5,161 nucleotides of DNA, taken from positions 1 through 5,161 of the forward strand of contig JALSHQ010000078.1 of NCBI GenBank assembly GCA_026982145.1. The letters are read 5' to 3'. Positions 1-5,161 of this stretch are shown here, piece by piece. The notes beneath the pieces are model-generated. The model had not been told where the DNA came from. It made no database searches and worked only from the letters and a program-made list of their open reading frames with translations. A program made the position numbers and the translations under genes. Every line of letters starts with the position of its first letter. The stretch's first letter is position 1. Source of the stretch: Gammaproteobacteria bacterium. GTDB taxonomy: Bacteria; Pseudomonadota; Gammaproteobacteria; SZUA-140.

Positions 1-469
1 ATGTCTCTGTTGGTGCAGGTGGTGGATCTTTGATTTCATCTAAAAATTCAAATTGAAGGACGCTCCCCCCTTTTTTTGAAAACTTTTTTTTCGAGTGGCG
101 TCCTAACCGTCGTTTAAAATCGATGAGGATTTTCACGTGTCTCTGCTCGGTTGAATCTACCTTTAATATTTTTATGAGTTTCCCTTTATGCTCATTTAAT
201 TTGAACGACGGGCTCAATCTGGTTTTTGGGAAGGAGAGGGTGGCATGCTTTTCTTCGTTAACAGACATCAGCATGGCTTCGATTTCACCCTCATATTTGA
301 CTGAAAGCAGGTCACCTTCCTCGGTTGTGCTGATGTTGAGCTGCGTGATGAGTGATTGCGCACCCAGTGACGGGAGAGGGAGTACGATAAGCAAAATAAA
401 TAGCAGCACACAGGGGGGGGCACCTAATTTGCCTGCTGTATGCGCTATGATTTTACTGTGATGGTGCAT
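1..469 (-). CDS. Exported protein with signal peptide and possible AMIN-like domain, 3' part outside the window
   Basis: An open frame reads from the ATG at 469 down to the window edge (156 residues visible) with no stop; an in-frame TAA lies just upstream of this ATG and no other start fits. Residues 1-37 form a signal peptide: a basic N-region with H2-H4, K6 and K14, a hydrophobic core at about 20-33, and a cleavage-like LGA-QS at 35-39, so export to the periplasm is expected. Residues 40-147 alternate hydrophobic and polar residues in a beta-rich pattern. The stretch around 98-118 (LIKILKV, then HVKILIDF) resembles AMIN domains of cell-wall amidases and PilQ, but this is pattern matching only. 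Residues 149-153 (PPPAP) look like the start of a linker to a further domain. Homopolymer runs lie in the signal peptide (C8) and in the lysine-rich part at 127-135 (A8, A7, G6). No clear ribosome binding site is seen. The gene is likely real; its function is not established. Confidence 0.72.
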   Translation of the reverse strand, partial: MHHHSKIIAHTAGKLGAPPCVLLFILLIVLPLPSLGAQSLITQLNISTTEEGDLLSVKYEGEIEAMLMSVNEEKHATLSFPKTRLSPSFKLNEHKGKLIKILKVDSTEQRHVKILIDFKRRLGRHSKKKFSKKGGSVLQFEFLDEIKDPPPAPTET

Positions 470-603
470 ATTGAGGTGTGATGAGTTCTGCCATTAGTCC
501 ATAACTATGGTATCGACGTGAAAAGCGCAAGCTTTATATTTCTTTTTAATCAAAAAGATAGCATGAGTTTGCGCATATTTTTATGCCAGTCCGGGGTGTA
601 TTC

Positions 604-612
604 TGCTAGAAT
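604..612 (+). promoter_or_regulatory. Extended -10 promoter of rsd
   Basis: TGCTAGAAT is an extended -10 element (TGn then TAGAAT at 607-612). The upstream -35 match is poor: ATGCCA at 583-588 with an 18-bp spacer. A weak -35 combined with an extended -10 is a known sigma-70 pattern. Transcription would start near 619, giving a leader of about 33 bases before the rsd ATG. Confidence 0.5.
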
Positions 613-638
613 CATCACTATGATTTATGAGCCATTTT

Positions 639-645
639 TAAGGAG
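639..645 (+). promoter_or_regulatory. Ribosome binding site of rsd
   Basis: TAAGGAG matches the anti-16S tail consensus and sits 6 bases before the ATG at 652. It is the strongest Shine-Dalgarno sequence in the window and fixes the rsd start. Confidence 0.8.
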
Positions 646-651
646 CACGCG

Positions 652-1098
652 ATGTCCGCATCCCCCCCGTTCATAGACCGTAGAGCTAATTCTCACGGTA
701 TGATTGATGAGCTGATTAATGTAAGGGCTCAAATGCTCTCTCTGTACGGCGAGCTTGCCGCTCAGCACCCTTTTGAAAATGATGAATCTGTTTCTGAATT
801 GCTGGAGCAATTTTGCCAGTCACTGATTGATTACACTGCGGACTCTCATTTCCGTCTTTACCGTTTTATTGATGAGCGAAAAGAGCGCCGCCATGCTGTA
901 ATAGAGATTGCGGATCAGGTTTACCCCAAGATTGTTTCAACCACACAGACAATTCTAGACTTCAATGACAAATATGACATTGCTGAACACCAAGATTTAA
1001 TTGCTGTGTTAGAGAGTGATCTCTCAAAGCTGGGCGAGAATCTAGCGGATAGAATTGAGCTTGAAGATGAAGTGATTAAGGTGATGCGTGCTAATTAG
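652..1098 (+). CDS. rsd: Rsd/AlgQ family anti-sigma-70 protein
   Basis: This 148-residue protein belongs to the Rsd/AlgQ family, cytoplasmic all-helical proteins that bind sigma-70 (region 4) and reduce its availability to core RNA polymerase, favouring alternative sigma factors as growth slows. E. coli Rsd is 158 residues. The clearest match is the helix at residues 54-73, FCQSLIDYTADSHFRLYRFI, which lines up with FCQSLVDYLSAGHFSIYERI of E. coli Rsd as I remember it. The C-terminal part, with GENLADRIELEDEVIKVM, corresponds to GEALEARFVLEDKLILLV. The ATG at 652 follows a strong TAAGGAG site. The gene stands alone, with a divergent exported-protein gene upstream and a convergent small gene downstream. 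In Pseudomonas the orthologue, algQ, also affects alginate production; which role holds here cannot be told. I am sure of the family and fairly sure of the sigma-70 binding role. Confidence 0.9.
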   Translation: MSASPPFIDRRANSHGMIDELINVRAQMLSLYGELAAQHPFENDESVSELLEQFCQSLIDYTADSHFRLYRFIDERKERRHAVIEIADQVYPKIVSTTQTILDFNDKYDIAEHQDLIAVLESDLSKLGENLADRIELEDEVIKVMRAN

Positions 1099-1150
1099 AT
1101 TGGCTCGCTACGATGATCAGAATTAAGCTCGTCGTTAATTTATTGGGTCG

Positions 1151-1447
1151 TTAATCTTCATACCCCTCCAACACACTGTCCCACGATTTTCTTGTATTGC
1201 TATCGTCATTGTATGATGGGGATATCTCATCTTCAAGATCATCAAATGGACCCGACCAGTCATCGGGTGCATCAAGCATTTCGGGGGCAAGCCCTTCCCA
1301 TAGATCCATTTCCAGCTCGCCGACAGTGCCATCAAAATATTGAATTTCGATGGTTTCGTCCTGTTCATCGATGGCAACAATTTTGAATAACAGGCTGCTG
1401 CTCGATTGGTACCAGTTGCCAATTTCTGGTTCATATTTGACTGCCAT
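1151..1447 (-). CDS. Small acidic DUF6763-like protein
   Basis: This 98-residue, strongly acidic protein resembles the DUF6763 group of short gammaproteobacterial proteins of unknown function; I base this on recall of the pattern, not a search. Visible features are an N-terminal EPEIGNWY (residues 6-13), a beta-rich middle with a run of acidic residues and IEIQYFDGTVGELEMDLW (33-50), then DDWSGPFDDLE (62-72), which I take as the family signature, and a tail rich in D, N and S that is probably disordered. No signal peptide, membrane segment or enzymatic motif is seen, so it is probably cytoplasmic. The ATG at 1447 is preceded by GAGGG (1462-1458) at 10 bases, a usable site. A second minus-strand frame across the same stretch (1135-1434) lacks family features and is a shadow. 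The gene is convergent with rsd and divergent from the glycosylase gene. The function is unknown. Confidence 0.8.
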   Translation of the reverse strand: MAVKYEPEIGNWYQSSSSLLFKIVAIDEQDETIEIQYFDGTVGELEMDLWEGLAPEMLDAPDDWSGPFDDLEDEISPSYNDDSNTRKSWDSVLEGYED

Positions 1448-1589
1448 ACTGTTAAAGCCCTCGAATGACCGCTGGTTGTAGCGAGATGTTTTTGTGACTA
1501 CTCAGGGTTACGTATCGGCTTTTGAATGATATCCTTTAGATTGGCTCAAATAGCCATTATGACAAAACATCGCTTTAAAATTAATAAGA

Positions 1590-1603
1590 TAGAGAGTTCT
1601 CTA
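1590..1603. promoter_or_regulatory. 14-bp palindrome in the leader of the glycosylase gene
   Basis: TAGAGA-GT-TCTCTA has two perfect 6-bp arms around a 2-bp centre. It lies about 83 bp before the glycosylase ATG, and directly after it comes TATTCT (1605-1610), a possible -10 element with no good -35. This arrangement would suit a dimeric repressor or activator site, but no regulator is identified, and short AT-rich palindromes do occur by chance. Confidence 0.3.
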
Positions 1604-1635
1604 GTATTCTAAGTATGAAATTCACAAGTCTGATG

Positions 1636-1648
1636 AGTCATTGTGACT
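1636..1648. repeat. Short inverted repeat AGTCA-TTG-TGACT
   Basis: A perfect 5-bp inverted repeat with a 3-bp spacer lies 38-50 bp before the glycosylase ATG. It is too short to terminate transcription and is not followed by a T run. It could be a second protein-binding site beside the palindrome at 1590-1603, or chance. Confidence 0.25.
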
Positions 1649-1685
1649 AAGATGATATCCCTAGGGTTTTGGACGTAAAGTATTG

Positions 1686-2354
1686 ATGACAGAAAAAGAG
1701 CAGGTGTTTGATATTAAATGCTGCCGCTGTTCAAGATTAGTTGAATTTAGGCGTGAGGTAAGCAAAAAACATCCCGGGTATTATGCAGCTCCGGTTCCTG
1801 CTTTTGGCGATGTTGATCCCGCACTATTAATCGTAGGACTCGCGCCCGGGATGCATGGCGCTCACGCAACCGGCCGGCCTTTTACGGGTGATGATGCTGG
1901 CACGATGCTTTATGAGGTGCTATTTCAGTACGGATTTAGCAGCAAGCCTGAATCCCATTCAGCCGACGATGAGCTGCAGCTTTTTAACTGCTGTATTACC
2001 AATGTAGTTAAGTGCTTGCCGCCTCAAAACAGGCCGTTGACCGCAGAGGTTAAGCAGTGCAACGCTTTTCTTGTTGCGGAGTTGCACGCACTAAAAAAAG
2101 GCGGCGTGGTGATTGCGCTAGGGACGATTGCTCACGCTGCTGTGCTTCGAGCATTGGGGGTTAAACTGAAAGCCTATAAATTTGGCCATGGCGAGATGCA
2201 TAAACTTCCGGGTGGGCTCACTATGATCGACTCTTATCACTGCAGCCGCTATAACACTCAGACAAAGCGTCTGACTAAACCGATGTTTCAGGCTGTTTTC
2301 GCATCCGCAAAATCGAAACTCTCAGCATGTCATGATACCCAGCGAAAGCTCTGA
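1686..2354 (+). CDS. Uracil-DNA glycosylase, family 5 (UDGb) type
   Basis: This 222-residue protein matches family 5 (UDGb) glycosylases, which remove uracil and other deaminated bases from DNA to begin base excision repair. Motif A is GLAPGMHG (51-58), followed by TGRPFTGD (62-69); as in UDGb, it lacks the polar catalytic residue of family 1 and 4 enzymes. Motif B is SYHCSRYNTQT (183-193), a variant with the conserved histidine (H185) and N190. Four cysteines, C12, C15, C110 (in VKCLPPQN) and C125, are placed to bind the [4Fe-4S] cluster of families 4 and 5. The length is typical. The ATG at 1686 is chosen; a TTG directly before it would add one residue. The ribosome binding site is weak (GGA at 1671-1673). 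The stop lies 4 bp before the preferred uvrC start, suggesting one operon. Family assignment is strong; exact base preference (uracil, hypoxanthine, xanthine) is not readable. Confidence 0.9.
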   Translation: MTEKEQVFDIKCCRCSRLVEFRREVSKKHPGYYAAPVPAFGDVDPALLIVGLAPGMHGAHATGRPFTGDDAGTMLYEVLFQYGFSSKPESHSADDELQLFNCCITNVVKCLPPQNRPLTAEVKQCNAFLVAELHALKKGGVVIALGTIAHAAVLRALGVKLKAYKFGHGEMHKLPGGLTMIDSYHCSRYNTQTKRLTKPMFQAVFASAKSKLSACHDTQRKL

Positions 2355-2358
2355 AAAA

Positions 2359-4194
2359 ATGAACCCTCCCAGTTTTGATATTAAGGCTTTTGTGCAGAGC
2401 TTGCCCGAATCCCCAGGTGTTTACCGCATGTTAGATATGCGTGATGAAATCATTTATGTGGGCAAAGCACGGAATTTAAAAAAGCGTGTTTCGAGTTACT
2501 TTAGCCGCTCAGATGGTTCGCCCAAAACACGCGCGCTCGTGACCCATATTGATCACATTGAGATAACAACAACGCATACCGAAACAGAGGCGTTAATTCT
2601 TGAGAACAATCTCATTAAGCAGCATAAGCCTCGCTATAACGTGCTGTTACGTGATGATAAAAGTTACCCCTATATTTTTCTTTCAACTCAGCAGGAGTAC
2701 CCCCGCTTGAGCCTCCAGCGAGGAGCGAGAAAGCAAAAAGGGCGCTACTTTGGACCATACCCGAATGCAGGCGCGGTGCGCGAAACATTGAACATGCTGC
2801 AGAAACTGTTTCAGATTCGTCAGTGCGAGGATAGTTTTTTTAGCAACCGTTCACGACCCTGTCTGCAGTACCAAATTAAACGTTGCAGTGCGCCTTGTAC
2901 GCAGCTCATCACCACTGAGGCATACTCCGATGATGTAAGGCACGCTGCGATGTTTCTTGAGGGTAAAAATCGCAGTGTGATTGATGAGCTAGTGGAAAAA
3001 ATGGATCTTGCCGCTGAACAGCTGGCTTATGAAAAGGCGGCACAATACCGTGATCAAATTGCTGCATTGAGAGTGATGCAAGAGAAGCAATATGTGAGCA
3101 ACGGCACAGGGAATATCGACGTGATCAGTGCGGTCACCCAAAATGGGGTGGCGTGTGTTGAGGTTTTTTATATTCGTGATGGCCATAATCTTGGCAATAA
3201 AAGCTTCTTTCCACAGCATATCCATAAGGCTTCAGCGGCCGAGGTTCTGGCGGCTTTTTTACCGCAATTTTACTTAGCAAAAGAGGGCGCTACTGAAATC
3301 CCATCGCAGGTTATTATTAACCATAAACTTGATGATATTGAGCTATTGCAGGGGGTACTGAGTAGCAAGGCAGGGCGGCAGGTTGCCATGAGTCACCGTG
3401 TTCGCGCAGAGCGCAGTCGTTGGCTTGCCATGGCAACGGCTAATGCAGAGCAAAATCTTGCGCGTTACATCAACACGAAGAGTAATACCATGCAGCGCTT
3501 TATTGCGTTGCAAGAGGCGTTGCAGCTTGACACTATTCCGCAGCGAATGGAGTGCTTTGATATTAGCCACACCTCGGGTGAGCAGACGGTAGCATCCTGC
3601 GTGGTATTCAATCACGAAGGTGCATTGAAGTCTGATTATCGTCGATTCAATATTGAAGGCATTACCGGGGGTGATGATTACGCGGCGATGAACCAAGCAC
3701 TCATGCGCCGCTATACTCGCTTGAAAGAGGGGGAAGGGCGACTGCCGGATATTCTATTTGTTGATGGTGGTAAAGGTCAGGTTCGCGAAGCAGAGAAAGT
3801 CTTGGAAGAGCTACAGGTTAGCGGCATCCATTTGATCGGTGTGGCTAAAGGGTGTGCGCGTAAGGCGGGGGAAGAGACGCTCTATATTTCAGCGGCTGGC
3901 AGAGAGATTCATTTACCGGCGGATTCCACAGCGTTGCACCTAATCCAGCAAATCAGAGATGAAGCGCACCGCTTTGCGATCACCGGCCATCGTGCGCGAC
4001 GTGCGAAGGCACAAAAAACCTCAGTTCTGGAGGGGATACCCGGTGTTGGTGCAAAACGACGGCGGCAGCTATTACAGCAATTTGGAGGGTTACAGGGGGT
4101 ATCAAGGGCGGGGGTTGAAGATCTCGCCAGTATAAAGGGGATAAGCAGTGAACTTGCGCAGCGAATTTATGATATCTTTCATGCGGGCAATTGA
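2359..4194 (+). CDS. uvrC: UvrABC system protein C, excision nuclease subunit
   Basis: UvrC makes both incisions around bulky DNA lesions once UvrAB has loaded UvrB at the damage. All domains are present in the 611 residues (E. coli: 610). The GIY-YIG nuclease for the 3' cut covers about 18-95, with GVY (20-22), YVG (33-35), R43 and probable catalytic E82. A cysteine-containing segment (RQCED, then RPCLQYQIKRCSAPC) follows, then the UvrB-binding UVR motif (about 205-240). The RNase H-like endonuclease for the 5' cut has D401 (ECFDISH), D440 (GGDDYAAMNQ), D469 (VDGGKGQ) and H537 (DEAHRFAI), matching the E. coli D399, D438, D466 and H538. Tandem helix-hairpin-helix motifs end the protein (about 555-611). 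The ATG at 2359 is preferred because MNPPSFDIKAF aligns with the E. coli start MSDQFDAKAF; the ATG at 2332 would add nine residues and overlap the glycosylase gene by 23 bp. No key residue is missing. Confidence 0.98.
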   Translation: MNPPSFDIKAFVQSLPESPGVYRMLDMRDEIIYVGKARNLKKRVSSYFSRSDGSPKTRALVTHIDHIEITTTHTETEALILENNLIKQHKPRYNVLLRDDKSYPYIFLSTQQEYPRLSLQRGARKQKGRYFGPYPNAGAVRETLNMLQKLFQIRQCEDSFFSNRSRPCLQYQIKRCSAPCTQLITTEAYSDDVRHAAMFLEGKNRSVIDELVEKMDLAAEQLAYEKAAQYRDQIAALRVMQEKQYVSNGTGNIDVISAVTQNGVACVEVFYIRDGHNLGNKSFFPQHIHKASAAEVLAAFLPQFYLAKEGATEIPSQVIINHKLDDIELLQGVLSSKAGRQVAMSHRVRAERSRWLAMATANAEQNLARYINTKSNTMQRFIALQEALQLDTIPQRMECFDISHTSGEQTVASCVVFNHEGALKSDYRRFNIEGITGGDDYAAMNQALMRRYTRLKEGEGRLPDILFVDGGKGQVREAEKVLEELQVSGIHLIGVAKGCARKAGEETLYISAAGREIHLPADSTALHLIQQIRDEAHRFAITGHRARRAKAQKTSVLEGIPGVGAKRRRQLLQQFGGLQGVSRAGVEDLASIKGISSELAQRIYDIFHAGN

Positions 4195-4240
4195 GGGGCG
4201 CAAGGCCGCGTTTTTCATCGTTTTTAATATACTCGTGTGT

Positions 4241-4244
4241 GGAG
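4241..4244 (+). promoter_or_regulatory. Ribosome binding site of pgsA
   Basis: GGAG lies 13 bases before the ATG at 4258 and 10 bases before the adjacent in-frame GTG at 4255. The spacing fits the GTG slightly better, so translation may begin one codon earlier. A GTG at 4237 lies upstream of this site and is therefore an unlikely start. Confidence 0.5.
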
Positions 4245-4257
4245 CAAATCGGCAGTG

Positions 4258-4815
4258 ATGACAACGGCAACAAGCCTCACCTTTCTTCGGATCGCCTTGA
4301 TACCGGTGTTTGTGGTGTTTTTCTATCTGCCGGTTAGCTGGTCTCATATTGCAGTTACTGCCATTTTCAGTATCGCCGCTATCACTGATTGGCTCGATGG
4401 CTACCTTGCCCGCAAGATGAACCAGACCTCAGCCTTTGGCGCGTTTCTTGATCCCGTCGCTGATAAATTGATGGTTGCAGCGGCACTGGTGCTTTTGGTT
4501 GAAGCCAGTGCCACGGCGTGGATGGCGATCCCGGCAGTGATCATTATTGGGCGAGAGATTGCTGTTTCCGCACTACGAGAGTGGATGGCAGAGATTGGAC
4601 AGGGGAACCTAGTGGCGGTGAGTATGCTGGGTAAGGTCAAAACGACTGCGCAGATTACCGCAATCATCCTGCTGCTCTACCGTGAGCCACTATTCGGCAT
4701 CATCCCGACTGAAGCGTTAGGGTACATCGCACTCTACATCGCAGCGGTGTTAACACTCTGGTCCATGTGGGAATATATGAGCAAGGCGTGGCCTTCGCTG
4801 CGTGATGCAAGCTAA
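4258..4815 (+). CDS. pgsA: CDP-diacylglycerol-glycerol-3-phosphate 3-phosphatidyltransferase
   Basis: PgsA is an inner-membrane enzyme that joins CDP-diacylglycerol and glycerol-3-phosphate to give phosphatidylglycerophosphate and CMP, the committed step to phosphatidylglycerol and cardiolipin. The 185-residue protein (E. coli: 182) carries the full CDP-alcohol phosphotransferase motif: D44, D47, G48, A51, R52, G61, D65 and D69, in TDWLDGYLAR followed by FGAFLDPVADK. The aspartates bind the metal and the substrate phosphates. REIAVSALREWMAE and GKVKTTAQ further along are also near-identical to E. coli. Several hydrophobic segments (about 9-26, 30-43, 71-82, 90-99, 135-147 and 157-173) fit a polytopic membrane protein. 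The start at 4258 fits the family's short N-terminus; the GTG at 4255 is a close alternative. It follows uvrC by 63 bp with no evident terminator between, and precedes tRNA-Gly as in E. coli. Confidence 0.97.
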   Translation: MTTATSLTFLRIALIPVFVVFFYLPVSWSHIAVTAIFSIAAITDWLDGYLARKMNQTSAFGAFLDPVADKLMVAAALVLLVEASATAWMAIPAVIIIGREIAVSALREWMAEIGQGNLVAVSMLGKVKTTAQITAIILLLYREPLFGIIPTEALGYIALYIAAVLTLWSMWEYMSKAWPSLRDAS

Positions 4816-4857
4816 CGACTAAAGCGTGGATCAGCTTGAATTTGTTAGGTTAAATGC

Positions 4858-4885
4858 TTGACACCGACGTGTAGATCCATACAAT
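4858..4885 (+). promoter_or_regulatory. Sigma-70 promoter of the tRNA-Gly/tRNA-Cys unit
   Basis: A perfect -35 TTGACA (4858-4863) and a -10 TACAAT (4880-4885, 5 of 6 match) are separated by 16 bp. Transcription would start near 4892, about 13 bases before the tRNA. This is the closest match to consensus in the window, as expected for a stable RNA gene, and it lies between pgsA and the tRNA, so the tRNAs need not depend on read-through from uvrC-pgsA. Confidence 0.8.
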
Positions 4886-4904
4886 ACACCTCTTGTTTGA
4901 AAGG

Positions 4905-4980
4905 GCGGGAATAGCTCAGTTGGTAGAGCACAACCTTGCCAAGGTTGGGGTCGCGAGTTCGAATCTCGTTTCCCGCTCCA
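4905..4980 (+). tRNA. glyW: tRNA-Gly (anticodon GCC)
   Basis: The 76-base gene folds as a full cloverleaf. The acceptor arm GCGGGAA pairs perfectly with TTCCCGC, followed by discriminator T and an encoded CCA. The D arm is GCTC/GAGC, the anticodon arm CAACC/GGTTG has loop TTGCCAA with GCC at 4938-4940, and the T arm GCGAG/CTCGT has the TTCGAAT loop and one G-U pair. It reads GGC and GGU codons. The symbol follows the E. coli gene at the same position after pgsA. Confidence 0.98.
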
Positions 4981-5051
4981 AATTTTATATCCTGTATGTC
5001 TCTAAAATCCTCTTTTTCTGATGTTGGTTAAGGTGCGATTAGGTTCCATCC

Positions 5052-5125
5052 GGCTGGGTGGCAGAGTGGTTATGCAGCGGCCTGCAAAGCCGTGGACGGC
5101 GGTTCGATTCCGCCCTCAGCCTCCA
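5052..5125 (+). tRNA. cysT: tRNA-Cys (anticodon GCA)
   Basis: The 74-base gene forms a full cloverleaf. The acceptor GGCTGGG pairs with CTCAGCC (one G-U), with discriminator T and an encoded CCA. The anticodon arm GCGGC/GCCGT has loop CTGCAAA with GCA at 5084-5086, and the T arm GGCGG/CCGCC carries the TTCGATT loop. It reads UGC and UGU. The 71-base AT-rich spacer after tRNA-Gly has no promoter that I can recognise, so the two are probably one transcript cut by RNases. The E. coli order here is glyW-cysT-leuZ. Confidence 0.98.
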
Positions 5126-5161
5126 TCAATTTACTCTCTTTTTCTCGCTGTTCTGAAAATA

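Noticed and set aside
123..461. Plus-strand 112-codon open frame
   Set aside because: It lies opposite the exported-protein frame, has no ribosome binding site and shows no recognisable motif. The minus strand has a textbook signal peptide and reads to the edge without a stop.
499..510. Short palindrome CCATA-AC-TATGG before the exported-protein gene
   Set aside because: Arms of 5 bp with no recognisable promoter at a fitting distance; noted only as a weak operator candidate.
525..574. Inverted repeat GCGCAA / TTGCGC in the divergent region before rsd
   Set aside because: The 6-bp arms are 38 bp apart and flanked by unpaired AT-rich sequence; chance is the simplest reading.
1121..1140. Possible terminator between the convergent rsd and DUF6763-like genes
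   Set aside because: AATTAA/TTAATT gives only an AT-only 6-bp stem with an 8-base loop and no T run, too weak to call.
1559..1612. 17-codon open frame starting MTKHRFKIN in the glycosylase leader
   Set aside because: No Shine-Dalgarno sequence precedes it, it ends inside the possible -10 region, and there is no attenuator structure downstream.
1615..1650. 11-codon open frame MKFTSLMSHCD upstream of the glycosylase
   Set aside because: No ribosome binding site and no codon pattern typical of a leader peptide; probably chance.
3343..3696. Minus-strand 117-codon open frame inside uvrC
   Set aside because: It is opposite the highly conserved UvrC endonuclease domain and shows no family features; a shadow of uvrC.
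4812..4848. Possible terminator after pgsA
   Set aside because: CTAAC/GTTAG and the nested AAGC/GCTT are short, interrupted stems without a following T run, so I do not call a terminator.

Overview
The window looks like chromosomal DNA from a gammaproteobacterium of moderate GC content. Four things point there: an Rsd/AlgQ-type anti-sigma-70 protein, a family found essentially in Gammaproteobacteria; a small acidic protein resembling the DUF6763 group; a UvrC and a PgsA that both follow their E. coli counterparts closely along their length; and the order uvrC - pgsA - tRNA-Gly(GCC) - tRNA-Cys(GCA), which matches uvrC-pgsA-glyW-cysT of E. coli. Genus and species cannot be read from the sequence. 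No insertion sequence, prophage, CRISPR array or integrase is visible.

Layout. The left end (1-469, minus strand) is the N-terminal part of an exported protein that runs off the window. It has a clear signal peptide, one beta-rich domain that may be AMIN-like, and the start of a proline-rich linker. Its coding sequence contains several homopolymer runs. A 182-bp divergent intergenic region separates it from rsd (652-1098, plus), which has an extended -10 promoter and a strong ribosome binding site. A small acidic DUF6763-like gene (1151-1447, minus) converges on rsd. A second divergent intergenic region (1448-1685), with a 14-bp palindrome and two paired short repeats, leads into a plus-strand run: a family 5-type uracil-DNA glycosylase (1686-2354), uvrC (2359-4194) and pgsA (4258-4815). 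A near-consensus promoter at 4858-4885 then drives tRNA-Gly and tRNA-Cys. The window ends 36 bases after tRNA-Cys, where E. coli has a tRNA-Leu.

How the genes fit together. The glycosylase and uvrC are 4 bp apart and probably co-transcribed. One starts base excision repair of deaminated bases; the other is the incision nuclease of nucleotide excision repair. In E. coli and Pseudomonas the position before uvrC is held by the response regulator gene uvrY/gacA, so the glycosylase is the main local difference from the usual layout. PgsA (phosphatidylglycerophosphate synthase) makes the precursor of the anionic phospholipids and is a long-standing syntenic neighbour of uvrC. Rsd, DUF6763 and the exported protein show no clear functional link to the repair genes.

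The window is mostly ordinary housekeeping DNA. The best leads are the glycosylase in the uvrY/gacA position, the homopolymer and slippery tracts in the exported protein, and the structured leader of the glycosylase operon. I see no convincing new multi-gene system.
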